Positions 31,441 to 44,257 of a DNA stretch of 64,000 nucleotides are shown here, piece after piece (the first letter of the stretch is position 1; each line of letters opens with the position of its first letter). The notes beneath the pieces were generated by a model that worked only from the letters and a program-made list of their open reading frames with translations, did no database searches and was not told the origin of the DNA. This stretch comes from Odobenus rosmarus divergens (taxonomy: Eukaryota; Chordata; Mammalia; Carnivora; Odobenidae): positions 2,787,117 through 2,851,116 of the forward strand of contig NW_004450303.1 in the NCBI RefSeq assembly GCF_000321225.1, read 5' to 3'. The translations under genes and the position numbers were made by a program.

Positions 31441-34345
31441 TCCCAAGGAAAACAACTCATTGGTGATGTGCTTGTGTGTCTAGTCAAATGAGACGTACAT
31501 TTAATAAATGTCTCTTTAATACATAGGAATGAGCTTAGAAGCTCGGCTTGGGAAAAATCACTAGGGAATGAAGACCCGCAGAGGATGAAGAGTACTGGCT
31601 TGGAGAAGAGAGAATAAGTGGAAGGCTCCTAGTTGTGTGGGAGGTTGTGGTAATGTCCTTTCTCATCAGATATGTAAGGTCTGACACTTCCTTGCCTCTG
31701 GCCAGGAGGTACAACAGAGAGAAAAAGAGTATTGAAAAATGGAAAATACATTTTGGGAAGATAGATGATCATTTGGAGGCACAATATTATATAGATCAGT
31801 TAAGACCAATAAATCTGGGCCAGCTAAAAAAAATCAAAGTGAAAAAATATTCTAACATTTCCTATTAGAAATAATATTTTTGAGAACAAGAAGCCCGTCC
31901 TAAAATATTATCTCTGTGCCATGCTTTTATGCAGTTGTGGCACATACAAGCCCTTTGATGGCCTCCAGTTTTTTTTAATCTCTGATAACTTTGCAAATTA
32001 CTAAAGAAAGTAGCAAACCTTTCTTTCCCATTTCACAATTCTGTAAATCGCTCCCTAATTCATCTTATGAAATTGTGTTGATAAAAAAACAATTCCATCT
32101 GCAATCCTTTTAAGTTAAAACCTTTGAAATCTTTTTCTGTTGACTCCTCAGTTTTCAAATTTACCAAATGTAGCATTTGTTTATATTAGATGCCTATATA
32201 GATATTTGTTTGCCTATCAATACTTGGAAGATACACTAGAGAAGAAATCTATACAACCCCAAATTGTTTACCCCTAGAAAAAATAAATAGGTGAAACACT
32301 AGGTTGATCAACCAGTATTTTGTTGACCAATGGACAACTTCATAACCAAATGGACAATTTTATAACTAGTTACTGGACATTTTCTATAGGTTAGATATAG
32401 ATTATAGATGGAATATGATTATAGAAGGCACAGTGGCCCCTGATCGCCTGGAAAGGTCTGCAATAAGCTCACAGTCATCACAGCAGGAGGTATATGGCAA
32501 TACCACAGGAATGGTATAAAACAAGCCAGAGAACAAGGGAGGAAGTCATTTGTGCTGGTAGACAAAAATAAATGAAGGCAATCTGGGGAAAAGGAAATAA
32601 AACTAAGAAATGGAAGAAGCAGAAGAGTAAATTTTCCAGATTGGCTGAACTACAGATCATTATTTGGAGAAAAAGGAAGCATAAAGAAAAATGTAAGCTG
32701 GATCAAGGTGATGAAGGGGCTCGAAGGCTGGTCTAGAGCTATTTGTCATTACATAGACAAAACATCTGTTTGACTGATCTTTCCATCCAGATACTTGGCA
32801 TTATCCCAGCATTTTACTTGGATTTTTAAGATTAAAAAAAAAAAAAGTCAAGAAAACATAACCCTTGGGTGAAGGTCAAGGAATATCTGAATTTGACGCT
32901 GGAACTTTTTTCCCCCAAGGGGACAAGTCTTACTACTATTCCTTGGGGCTCAAAAAGAGACCAAGATTAAGAAAATAAATTATTTTTAAAAAGTCAAAAA
33001 ATCAGAAGGCCAATAACATAAAATGGGTCCACTCCAATTCTAATTTATATAACTTTATGGACATATTAATATTTTAATGGTCTGTAAAGTGCTATAGTAC
33101 CCTCACCCACACACAGCCAAGATGCAATGTCACTGCATTGGCTATTCCTAACTCAGTATTTTAAATGGTAACTGCACCTTGATGTCCACTGACCTTCCTC
33201 TGAGATTCAAGAATCTTTATTTATTAGTGCATGCACTTAAATCTGTAAGCTGGAAAGTCGTGGGTTCGATCATAAATTTGGGAGTCATGAATTTGTAGGC
33301 AGTCTAAGAGTTCAATCATAAATTTGGAAGTCATGAATTTGGCATTGGTTTCAGTCTTACCAAAATGTATCTTCCTAACTCTAATCCAGTGACATTGCTG
33401 TGGCCTTCAAATCTTAATCCCCAAGCAGGCGCAACTCCAACTATAAACACTGGGAGTTTTTCACATTTTAAACTGTAAACCCCCCATAACCAAGAGTTTG
33501 GTTGGGACTTTAAGTGCATAGAAAACTCAGATTTTAATCCCTATAAAGCAAAAATAAAAATTCTGTAAGCATATTTTAGCAAAAAAAAATATTTTTTTTA
33601 CAGTGCTTTAGTATTTTTCTCTTTCTTGAGTGGGTCACGAGTTAAGGACAATCTGTCACCATAATTTTGAACTACTTGATCTTGGTATGCTTTTTTGGTC
33701 TAGTTTTAATGTTTCTCAAACCCAATTTCTCTTGTCTTCTTTAAAATGGACTAATCTCCAATCATCATGGAAATAAGTCAAGTAAATGAAAAATCATAAA
33801 TTACACGGGGACTCACTAATTCAGTCAGTTTATTTGAAAACAAATGCCTGGAGCTTCAAAGAGAGGCAACTGCCTCAGGTCCAATCATCATATACATCGG
33901 CCAATTTAACTTGCCAAGGAAATGATAGATGATTTAACAAAGTGAGTGGTCATTGTGACATTCTGTTCCATCCACAGACGTGTTGGGGGTGGGAATGAGG
34001 CGGGGGTCAAGGAAGGATAGAAAAAGTCTGGAGCATTAATTCTAAATCATGGTTTTTATGAAACACTCAAGTTAGTTACATTTCGCCCCCTTAGGAAGTA
34101 TCATAAAACAACCCCAACATTTTCAAAGTTGAAAGCTTTCAATTCAATTCTCTTTTAATTATACATACTACAAAGCACCTTAAGGAAGTTGCAAATCCCC
34201 AGGGGCTATGAAATATAAGATTAGATATGTGCCAATCAGAAAATAATTGAAACTCTCTTATAGTTTGTTACACTATTGAAAACAAAAACCATAAGTTATC
34301 AACAAGAACAACAACAACAAATGAATTCAAGATGTAAGTGACATT
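31441..34345. other. Unassigned 2.9 kb in the SINE-free interval
   Basis: AT-rich. A near-tandem duplication lies at 33265-33296 and 33311-33342 ('ttcgatcataaatttgggagtcatgaatttg' against 'ttcaatcataaatttggaagtcatgaatttg'). An isolated GTCGTGGGTTCGATC word is not part of a tRNA fold. No gene or transposon core seen. Confidence 0.4.
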
Positions 34346-34545
34346 TATCTTATAGGCATATTGTGGTTTCTAAGTGTAAATTACATTCATCATATCTATA
34401 TTATGACTAGTCATGTGAGATGTGAGAGGTAGATATTATTGTTCCATTTGTAAAAAAGAAAAACTGAAGATTGGAAAGATTTAATGATCTATTCAAGGCC
34501 ACACAGCCAATGAATAGAAGAAAACAGATATCCATAATTAACTTT
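34346..34545 (+). mobile_element. MIR SINE 3' half
   Basis: 'gaggtagatattattgttccatttgtaaaaaagaaaaactgaagattggaaagatttaatgatctattcaaggccacacagccaatgaatagaag' is the MIR 'gtaggtattattatccccattttacagatgaggaaactgagg...aaggtcacacagctagtaag' block. Confidence 0.87.
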
Positions 34546-36830
34546 CCAACTTTCCACTATCATTCACCAATTATTAAAATGGAAGTGAGGAAAAGTATAG
34601 AAAAAAAGAGGTATAAAATATGTTGCAGACTCTTAGATAATATTCATTCGTTTACTCATTTAAAAATAATTTCACATATCAATCTGCCTTACACTTTCTT
34701 ACAAACTAGTGAATAAGGTAAGATAAAAAATAATACATTGTTTTAAAAGAAACAGGTTGTCAAATATAAAATTTTTAGACTGGCAACTAGTTAGATGAAA
34801 CTGGTATGTTCTCATGACTTTGCCTGCATACCACTTATGGAGTTGCTGAATGCTTCCTTCCTTATCACCTTTTAAAAGTTTTTCTGAAGGTATCTGGGAG
34901 GAGAACTCCAAAACAAAATTCTATCTTGACAAAGTTTCATTATAAGGGAATTTTCTACCAATTCTTATTTCAATATCAAGTGGTTTATTTGAAATAGAGT
35001 AAGGTGTTATTGGGCCAAATTACTTAAAAAAAATAGTAAGTGCATTACAGTGAATTGATAATAGTGGAATCAAGTTGGAGTTTTAACTCTTTTTCTTTTT
35101 TTAAGTCTCAAGTTTTGGATGAATATAATATAGATCGGCAAGTGTAGACTTAGCCTAAAGAGGTAATTTAGAAAAAGATTCCTGAATTCTTGTATTGATG
35201 TACAGGAAGTAGAAAGCAAATGTCAAATATAAATGTAAAACAGGACAGAATAAACTATTACAGCAGACCACGAAAGTGGCTCAGTTCAAACGGGCTTGTC
35301 TGGGAATTTTGTGCTATCCAGATGGGTCAATTTGATACATGCACTTATATACATCCTACAAGAGTCAACCAAAGTCTCTTATAACTGGAATGTATCACAA
35401 GCTGACAGCTTATGAAATACCAAAGTATTGAAATACAAGCACAGTGTGATGAAAATTAGAATAACATACAAAAATCAACTTTAATTAGTTGTGCATTAAT
35501 TGGATACAAATTAGTTGTATACTCAGAAGTAGAAGCATTTGGATGGATGATGAGGACATCCGTTCAAGTATGGGCAAAGGCAGAGAGATAATTTCATTTT
35601 CAGCTGCTTTAGGAAGGAAACAGAGAAAATATGGCAAATATGATAGACTAATTAAATAAATTAGATATTTGTAATTACTGTACAAAGAACTACCCTGTTA
35701 TTTTGGGCAAGGTCATTAGAAAACAAAGCAAAAATTAAAAAAAAGAAAAGAAATAGGAAGACAATGGATTTTCTAAATAAATAGATAAACCAGAGACTTG
35801 GAAATGAAGATGAAAAAAACAAAGTGGAATAAATATAAAATAATGGAAGATTAAGCTCTATAAAATTTTATGTTGAAACAGAACCTCCTTATCTGCCAGT
35901 GGCAAGCAGTCACGTTAGCTCGCATAAAACTGGAAAGATCGCTGACGGGGATGGCCACCTTTGGCTAAACTGCAGACAAGCAGGTAAATTACCAGGAAAA
36001 CCCACTGCTCCTTTGCCTCGTCACTCCCTTCCCTCCTGCTAGCTTCAGAAAAAAAAATAAATAAATAAATGTACAATTGTCACAGCACATGCACCAGAAG
36101 TTTGTTCTATTGGTACGACTTTTGTGTTCTTCTGTTTCTGGTCACTGTTCCTTGAATTTACACCCTGACCCACAGAGCTGGATAAAATCCATTTTGTTAA
36201 GTCCCTTCATGTTTAGGAATCCTAAGTAAACTACCTTCAACAGACTATTCCTGTGCCTGTGTCCAGATTTAAAGCCATGTAACACCTGGACTTTGTGAGC
36301 TTAACCTGCTGTGACAAATAAAAATAAATAAGAAAGTTTCCCGTAGTTGACAACCCAGGTGGAAGTTTTACTACAATTTCCATCAGTCACAGGGGCAGGC
36401 TTCGAGTGAAATAAACTGTATTTACACACAAGTTTGCTCTCAGAGGTGGCTGTATTAATAGCTTTACACAACCTCTGAAACTTGCAAGATCTACAGATAT
36501 ACATAAGCTGAAAATAAATCCCCTTGTCCACTTGAAATTTTTATTTATCCGTTTACATGCATCTCTTCTGTATCTAAGTAACTTGGACCAAGTGAGTTTT
36601 GCCCTAATTCGGGGGAAAAAAAATCTGAGGACTCCATGTTGAATGATATAAATGCTTTGGATAAAAAAAAGCCAAGTATGACACATACTCTCTCAGCTCT
36701 CTATCTCACATTGGTTCTGTGATTTAAGTTTTCCTTTTATTCTGATTTACTGAACTGATGGAGTAGGGGAAATGTGACAACATTTTTGAAAATACTGTAT
36801 AAAAAAATAAAATAAAATAAACAAACCCCC
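34546..36830. other. Unassigned 2.3 kb, SINE-free
   Basis: AT-rich to about 35880, then a GC-richer stretch to about 36700 without recognised repeats. The latter holds frames of 76 and 99 codons on the minus strand (36686-36301) without known motifs. It may contain conserved non-coding sequence, but only an alignment would show this. Confidence 0.35.
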
Positions 36831-36939
36831 ACACCAGAACAATTGAAGAAAGAACACTGGTTAAAGAACTCAAGTCCAGGATTTGAATCAAAATCTCAAA
36901 AGTATATATTTTTTTTGACGAAACAAATTTTTCCTAAAT

Positions 36940-38300
36940 GTATGGTATGAGAATCCAAGATAGGTAAAAAACAAGATTTATAAGTGAAGACTTGCAATAA
37001 GATATAAAAATGTGTTATAAAGCTACCATACTTAATAAAGTATGGTGATGTGGACACAAAAATAAAACCAGGCTAGAGTTCTAAGGAACAGAAAACCCCG
37101 CAGGAAATAAAAATGTTGTATAGAATAAGGACAGCACTTGAAAGCAATTGGAAAAGAATGACTTGGCCATTAAAATAATGAATTGAGATTTTCAGGGAAA
37201 AAAATGAGGTTCTATCTCTACTTTTACCACACAACAACAAGGTTTAAGCCGTGTGGATGGTTTAACAATCTTAATATTTAAGAAGGAAAAAAACTGTAAA
37301 AGACCAAGAAGAAAATATAAATGAGTATTTTTCTGACCTTGAAGTGTAGAACTTAAGCATAGAAGCTAAGAAAAATATCATAAAGTCCAAAGCAGAATGT
37401 TTTCACAACAAAAAGTGGAAGTATCTGAAGCAGAAAAACACAAACAAAAAGAATATGAAAAGAAAATGACAAATCAGAAAAACACGACAGCACACATGGT
37501 AGATGTGTGACACAGTCCTAGTAAAGAATCAGGAATAAACAAAAAGACAAACACACTAATAAGATTATACACAAAAGACAGAAACAGACAACTTAAAAAA
37601 AGAAATAAAAGTTGTCATTTAACATCCAAAGTAAGGTTCTGTTTTACTTTTAAGCTGAGAAATATAGATTTCTCATTTTCTCCTTGGAAAATCTAAAAAA
37701 TAAATAATACCTAGTGTTGTTTGGGTAAAGCAGACATTCTCATATACCACAGTCAGTAGTGTAAGTTAAAGGATTTTGAAAAAATAAGTTGCCAATATGA
37801 ATCAAGATCCTTAAAAACGTCTATGCATCTTGGTTCAGCAATTCCATATCTGGGGATTAAAAATATGGAATTAATTTGGAGATACACACTAAGATTTATG
37901 TGTAAGGATAGCCATAACCGCTTTATTTATAATAGGAAAAATAACTTAAAAACTCAATACAAAAGATGAGCTGAATAAATTACAATACATACATTAAACG
38001 CAAGAGCCTATAACCGTTATAAATTGTATCTTCAAAGAATATTTAGTGACTTGCAAATTCTCATAAGAAAATCAGGATACAAAATGCTATATATACTTTG
38101 ATTCAAATTGTGTTGTACACAGACACAAATACCAACCAACACAGAAAAATACTATACTGAACTCTAAGAAAATATTAACACGGATTAAGTATCAACCTTG
38201 GATTTTAGTTGATTTAAATTTTCTTCTTCACGTGTTTCTGCATTTTTCCAAAATGTCTACAATAAATGCATATTTCTTTTCTAATCGAAAGACAAAAATA
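36940..38300 (+). mobile_element. Ancient L1 (L1M) ORF2 3' half and 3' UTR
   Basis: It follows L1 ORF2 in sense: 'ttaataaagtatggtgatgtggacacaaaaataaaacc', 'gaccaagaagaaaatataaatgagtatttttctgacc', 'gttcagcaattccatatctggggatt', 'ataaccgctttatttataataggaaaaataac', then the 3' UTR 'ttcttcttcacgtgtttctgcatttttccaaaatgtctacaataaatgcatat'. It is internally deleted and frameshifted. Confidence 0.85.
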
Positions 38301-40364
38301 GTAGAAAATCCTGTGTATGACCACAATTTCGTCCACTCTGTGAACTCAGCCAGGTCATTTTACCTTCTTTTTTGGTCTTCATTTACAACCCACCATCCCA
38401 GCTGTACTTTTCAGAGATTGTGTGTTTAACAGCTTAGAAATAATAATAAAAAGATTACACATATTTAACATTGTTTGTCCTTTCACAAAATAAGAGGACA
38501 TTTATTACTCATCTCTGACACCTTCCTGAAAATTAGAAACAAACGTTCAAAAACTGGTTTGGGTTTTATAGTCAACAGAATTATTCTGGAAGGTATATCT
38601 AGCTACAGTTCCTCACTATGGTTGCTGATGGCAAAATGCTTACCTCATCCACAAATTAATAAACTAAAACCGAGCAGAAAGACTATTGTAGTGTTGGCAC
38701 GAAAAAGAAATCTTTCTACTGTGTTCTAGATATTTTTGTTAATGTGGAATACAAGCTCTTTATTAAGGAAAATTTCAAATAGATTTTCGCATTGCTCCCA
38801 TTGATGCGTTGTTTCTGAAATGATGGGTCATGATTGATTCTGGTTTTCAGTCAGGAGGCAGGACATATTAATGTCTAACAGAGGTGGCTGAGGTGGGTCT
38901 TGATATGTGGTAGTCCCTCATTGTTTTTCGCCGATTTCTAGCCAACATGAAAGTTAAAATTATTATGTTGGTCATAAGAAAAGGGCCAAATAGATAGCTG
39001 GATGCATGAGATATACGAGATGTATGGAAACAGAAAGAGCAAGGTTGGACTGTCGTGTTTCAGAAGATCCACACTTGCATTTCACTGGAAGACGAATACT
39101 ATCATCAGCAATAACAGCAAGTACCATTATTTTACGCGACTGAATTTCAGTCACCTTGACAAGGAGTCATGTGCTTAAAATTATAAAATGTACCCTTTCA
39201 TTATCCTGTTCCAATATGGTTTCTTTTTTTAATACTGAGGGAAAAATAGTAATCTCAGTGGTCATGTTTTTAATCTACCAAGAATCCTCTTACATTTGAG
39301 ATCAGAGGGTCTACTATGGGGTAGAAAAAAAAAATCAAAGGCAGAGAAATTTCTGATATTTACATTTTTTCAGTATTGAATTATAGAAACTAAGTTTCTG
39401 AGGTTTTGAAGATTCACCAAGCTTCGATTTCACAGAGCCTTTAGAAATGTTAAAAGCTCACCTTCGTTGAATATCAAAGCTATATTCTATCTTTAATAAA
39501 AATCGGCAAGATGTTTTGCATGGAAGAGGAAAGAATAAGCCACTTCACCTTCATCATCCTTTGTGATAAGCCTGTTATTCAGCCAGTAACCAACAACAGC
39601 AGGGCTTTCTAATAGTAGTAATTTATGGTGGTAGTTACAGCCTTCATCTTACTCTGATGCTCTGGTCCAAGTTGGTCATCTTTGTTTTTAGAAAGATTAA
39701 GTAAGCCATGCTTTGTTATTATGACATCAACCACAAAACACATTCTTTGATGGAGAAATTTGAAAGAACAAATAAGTGTCACATTCTATGGTTCCAGATA
39801 ATACCCTTCTCCCCCTTTAAATCACCGTATTTCTTCGTGTCTTCTGGAAGGTGAGACAAAGCTTCCCTGGGGAGCAACCAAGGCGATCAGAGTCCCAGTG
39901 TATTTTCAACAAAAGCAACAGAAAGGTCACTGAATTCCTTTTCAGGAGCTCTTCTCTTGCGGCCTCCTCCCTCTGTTTTAGCGAAGGAAAACAAATTCTC
40001 CTCTGGGGGTGACCCACATGCTGCTTCTCACAGCCCCATCTTGAAGACTTAAGAACAATACCTATCTGCACAGAGTTATACACACTATGTGTAAAATATT
40101 AGGTTACTATGTACTCGGCTTTCTCTGAGAGTGTAAGCGTATTTCTTCTGGAGACATCTGTGCCTTTTCTTACATACAGGTAAAGGCGGCAGAAGCTTGT
40201 TCGAGGATGCACCGTTTGTATTTGGACACACTTGAGGAGTCTTGGTGTCAGGTAGTGGCAAGTTCAGAGCTAATTTGCTAAGCACCTTAACCAGCACATT
40301 CAATGATAATGAAAATATTTTTTTGTCCTTTATCATTATTGAGTTTGTTGAGAAATAATCAGTC
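38301..40364. other. Unassigned 2.1 kb, SINE-free
   Basis: No transposon core except a possible trace near 38340 ('tgaactcagccaggtcattttacc', weakly MIR-like). The sequence 38780-39140 is of even composition with several CpGs and has the feel of conserved non-coding DNA, which I cannot test. The frames (84, 88 and 93 codons) have no motif. Confidence 0.35.
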
Positions 40365-40560
40365 ATGTTGGAAAGAGCATGAACCTTGGAGCCAGTATTA
40401 CCTTCATTTAATCTCAGCTCTAATTTACAGGCTCTGTGATGAGATACATATTACTTAATCATTCTGATCCTCAAGTGTCTTCATCAGTAAATAGCCACAT
40501 TTTGGGCGCAAGAATTAAATGTGGTAAAGTATGGTAGAGGGATGCATACATACTATACAC
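40365..40560 (+). mobile_element. MIR SINE
   Basis: 'ttggaaagagcatgaaccttggagccag', 'aatctcagctctaatttacaggctctgtgatgag', 'cttaatcattctgatcctcaagtgtcttcatcagtaaatag' and 'agaattaaatgtggtaaag' follow the MIR consensus from 5' to 3'. A nearly complete copy. Confidence 0.87.
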
Positions 40561-40829
40561 TCAATAAGTGGGGGTGGGGTTTTAAATACTTGGTTAAAAT
40601 ACACCAGAAAATATCAAACAGGCTATACTTCCTGCCCATTGAAAATTTGTTTCCTTCTTATCCAAAACATTCAGAGCATGCAGTGATTTTTAAGAAAAGT
40701 TGTTTGAATGTTCAAATTTTAAGTAATAATTGAAATAAAGAACCGGCACTTCTTTTCCTCATTTTTCTTATTTGAAGGCTGACATTCAATTATTTCGTTC
40801 TTATTCCTTTAACATCTCTCTTTGCCTCT
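40561..40829. other. Unassigned interval
   Basis: AT-rich, nothing recognisable. Confidence 0.3.
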
Positions 40830-40940
40830 AGCCTGTCAGTTTCAGGAGGTTACGGACCAGATCTGTTTCTTCTTCACTGCTTTCCCGGTGCCCAACACAC
40901 AGTAGGCATTCAACAGGTACGCGTTGATGGAATGAACGAA
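40830..40940 (+). mobile_element. L2 3' end
   Basis: 'gtcagtttcaggaggttacggaccagatctgtttcttcttcactgctttcccggtgcccaacacacagtaggcattcaacaggtacgcgttgatggaatgaacg' matches the L2 terminus ending '...acatagtaggcactcaataaatatttgttgaatgaatg'. Unusually, several TpG/CpA positions are CpG here. Confidence 0.8.
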
Positions 40941-41070
40941 AACTAACGAACCTCTTTTAAGAGCGTGAGTGACCGATGGGACGAACATACCGCCAGCCGC
41001 ACTGACCTTCCCGAGTCACTAAGAGCTCCGTAGAACACAATGAAGCTACGGGTAGTAGACGGTCCTCCGT
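40915..41070. promoter_or_regulatory. CpG-dense patch, candidate regulatory or island-like sequence
   Basis: A hand count gives 14 CpG dinucleotides in 40920-41069 with 39 C and 39 G in 150 bp, so GC is about 52% and observed/expected CpG is about 1.4. The surrounding DNA has CpG once in several tens of bases. CpGs remain frequent to about 41500, for example in GACGTCTCGCGAAAG. It is too short for a formal CpG island and no transcript is evident. Function is inference. Confidence 0.35.
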
Positions 41071-43375
41071 ACCATCTGACCTCCACTCAGCCCACTAAAG
41101 CCTTATTATCACTGGTACAAAATAATAGTTCCAATTAATTTTATTTTGCACTTACAAATGACCTTGTTACTTTATTCCAGAGTCGGGAAAAGAATAAGCA
41201 AGTGTTCTTGTCTACGGAAGTCATGGAAGATGCCCAGTATCTACCCTCTTCTTGCTTGGCTGCCCGGGAGATCTCTGTAATGAGCCCACACGACGTTATC
41301 AGTGACGTCTCGCGAAAGAACAGGTCAGGATCTCCCTGCTCTACCCAAATGTTAGGCGGCCAGTGAGTGGGAAACTGGGGCAGGGGTAGTTTAGCTTTAT
41401 ATTTTACTATCTGCCACTTCTTTTGAACAGCATGGGTGGTGCCGGGGCCTCTGGCACTGTTCCCAGAAGCACTGCCCCCGCCAAGCAGAATTTGCACCTT
41501 CACAAGTGCTGATTGGCTGTGATAGAAAGGTATGGTCCCCTTTTGGAAGCAGCTTCCTGGGAAAGATATTACATTTTCTGTCCAGGGAGGACCCAAAGAG
41601 AGCAGAATATTTGTCTGGTACTAGTAGGCAGCAGATCATCCGATTCTTTTCTCATTACATCTGTTCATTGTAACCATTTATATTTCGAAGACTTATGTTC
41701 CCTAGACACAGATTGTAGAAAAATTAGAAAATATGAAAGAAGTAAGGTTTCTTTTTTTTTCATTCGCCCCCTTTTTTTCTTTTTTACAGAGTATTATAAA
41801 AAGTTTGTTTTCCTGGCTAACAGCAGCAAATGTACAAAGCTTTCTTCGTTAGGGCTTGCTATTTAAACCATCAGCTCATTCTGCAAGAACATCAAACATA
41901 TGTCTACCAGATGCTGGGGAACAGCACGGTCCTAAGGATCTGACTCAAGTGAACAATAATCTGTGGACAGCGGGTGTGAACCTGAGCTGGGCCAACACCT
42001 CATCAGACCGAATGGCTAATTGATTTCAAAATTAGACTTGGTATTTCTGAACAATAATCTTAAAAGGCAGCAATAAAATACATCAGGATCCTTTGAGCTA
42101 GCCAAGCTTTCATCCAAATGGCTTATTACAAAGAGCTGGCACACCTGAACTTTGGCACAGTCAAATAAATCCAAAAACAGCAAATGGAAACCACATTTGG
42201 CACTAGAGGTTTGTCAGGAGAAGTTTGTATTCATGAGGAAACATGATTTTTTATTTTGAAAATAATTTTTGGGTTAGTGGCAGGAAGCAATTCATTGAAT
42301 GGGTTTTACTTTGACACCTGTGATTTATGCAATAAAATATGCATAATAGGCATCTGAAGGCTTTGGGGTGTCACGTAATCTTTGGAACACCAGGAGCAGC
42401 AAGGGTTATAGGAGTTCCATTAGTGATAACTTAATCGCATGTGTAGGCCTACCCCCTTTGAACTCTGAATAGCTGTTTTGTGGCATCAGGGTCCAGAAGG
42501 GTTTAAATCTGACTGCGCTGCAGTGACAATAAATTATACCAACTATTTTAGAAATGCTTGGAATCTTATCTTGCCTTCAGAGTGAGCAAACTAAGATTAC
42601 AATCTCCAGTTGAAAATATGGCATAAATTCTGAGAACAAACACCTAAGATTTACACAGCGGCAATGGTGTATTTCAGTACTCTTCTCTTGCGACATTTTA
42701 TTCGAAATCCTACAGATAGATATCGAAAGGCCCTGTCTAAAAAAAAAAAAAAAAAAGGAAAGGAAAAGAGGCAAACAATAGGGTACATCTGATTGAGTAA
42801 AGTGGATTAAAGCATTGACGGATTGCATGATCCCTGTAAAAATGGAATTCTTATTTTAAGTTTCTGGCTATTTTAGGAGAAACACTTTTGGCATTTTCTT
42901 TACACGTATTATCTAAATAATTAACTCAAGTTTTTAAAATTAAATTTCATGTAAAAGCTCTGCTCAACTGGATGTTTTTGTTGAGTCTTTTCAATTCCTT
43001 GCTAGACTCTATCCAAAGATAACAAAATATTTCATAGAGGGAGGAGGGAGAAGAAAAAAAATTAAGGAAAGGAAACAGACTCACTAGCATGGGTCTAACC
43101 CAGAACTCATGCAGCAAAGAATTTTCTGGAGAACAAGGAGGACAGGGAGTAACCCTGGAGAACTTATCTGCAATTGAAAGCATTTTTCCTTCTTTGGGTT
43201 CTCCCTTTTCTAGGGCAATATCTCTCTGGTTTTTCAAAAAGCTGACAACCTAAGAGCAATTATGATTATGATTTTTTTCACTAAGAAGTTACTCCCAGCC
43301 TACAGCCCGTGCTGAGCTCATTAGGAGGTCACTGCCCCTTGGGAATTCGTGGTTAGAGATCTGAAGAAAGAAAGT
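41071..43375. other. Unassigned 2.3 kb, SINE-free; contains a 151-codon frame
   Basis: A minus-strand frame at 41596-41141 encodes 151 residues with no recognisable domain, signal peptide or repeat. It coincides with the GC-richer, CpG-bearing stretch, which by itself lengthens chance frames. A run of 18 A lies at 42739-42756. The stretch 41990-42500 holds homeodomain-like TAATTG/ATTAG words and ATTTATGCAATAAAATATGC and looks like candidate conserved non-coding DNA. Confidence 0.35.
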
Positions 43376-43540
43376 CAGATGGGAGTCCTATCCTCTGCTC
43401 TTCCATTAATTCTCTTGATGATCTTGGACACATCTTCCTCTCTGGCCTTCAGTTCACTCATTTTTAAATGATGAGAATCGAACCAGATGATGTCTAAGGA
43501 CTATTTCAGTTCTAAAATATTATAAAGCCATAAAATAGTT
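43376..43540 (+). mobile_element. MIR-family SINE
   Basis: 'gaagaaagaaagtcagatgggagtcctatcc', 'ttgatgatcttggacacatcttcctctctggccttcagttcactcatttttaaatgatgag' and 'ccagatgatgtctaaggactatttcagttctaaa' follow the MIR/MIR3-type order. Confidence 0.82.
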
Positions 43541-44240
43541 CCCTCAAAGTTGATATAAACAAGCTTGGTGCATGCACTGCTTGAAAGAAAACATTAGAAA
43601 GAAATATTTAGGCTATGATATTTAATGAACTGGATTAAGACACATGCAATGGTTTTAGAAATTTGGTTTATAACCACATTTTTTCAGCATAATGAGATAG
43701 AGAACTCATCAACAGACACTTTAATGAGAACTGCTATTTGATGTGGAAATGATTTTTTAGCTAGAACTAAGTAGATGGAAAAAAATCACTCATTAACCCT
43801 ACTAGCGCAGGTTTATAGCAAAATTTTCCAAAATAAAATTAGTTTCTGAGAGCACATCTCTCAAATCACATTCTTCATTTGTCTAGTTAGTCAGCATACT
43901 CTGAGTGATTCTTTTATAAAGACAAATGAATACTCAAGATATACACATACTCCAGAGAATTACTAATGCAGAGTGTTGAATTCTGGAGTTTTAGATATTA
44001 TGAAGATTAACTACTTAGTATTCTGTTTATGTATTTTGTCAGTATACAATAAAAGAATAAAGCATGTATTTAGTTTCAGGTGTTTTGACTCTCAAAAGTT
44101 GGAATCCAGAATAGTGCTTAAATTACTAAAATACTTTTATGGTCTATGTTCAAATCCAAAATTCTTAGGGTTTTCCATTTTAATGCATATTTAGCAATTA
44201 AAATTTATGTTAATATGACATTGTGTTATCTATACCTTTA
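43541..44240. other. Unassigned AT-rich interval
   Basis: About 0.7 kb with no recognised element; a 73-codon frame at 43973-44194 looks like chance. Confidence 0.3.
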
Positions 44241-44257
44241 GATAATTTTATCTGGAA

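Noticed and set aside
33255..33275. GTCGTGGGTTCGATC as a tRNA T-arm
   Set aside because: No acceptor, D or anticodon arm can be paired around it.
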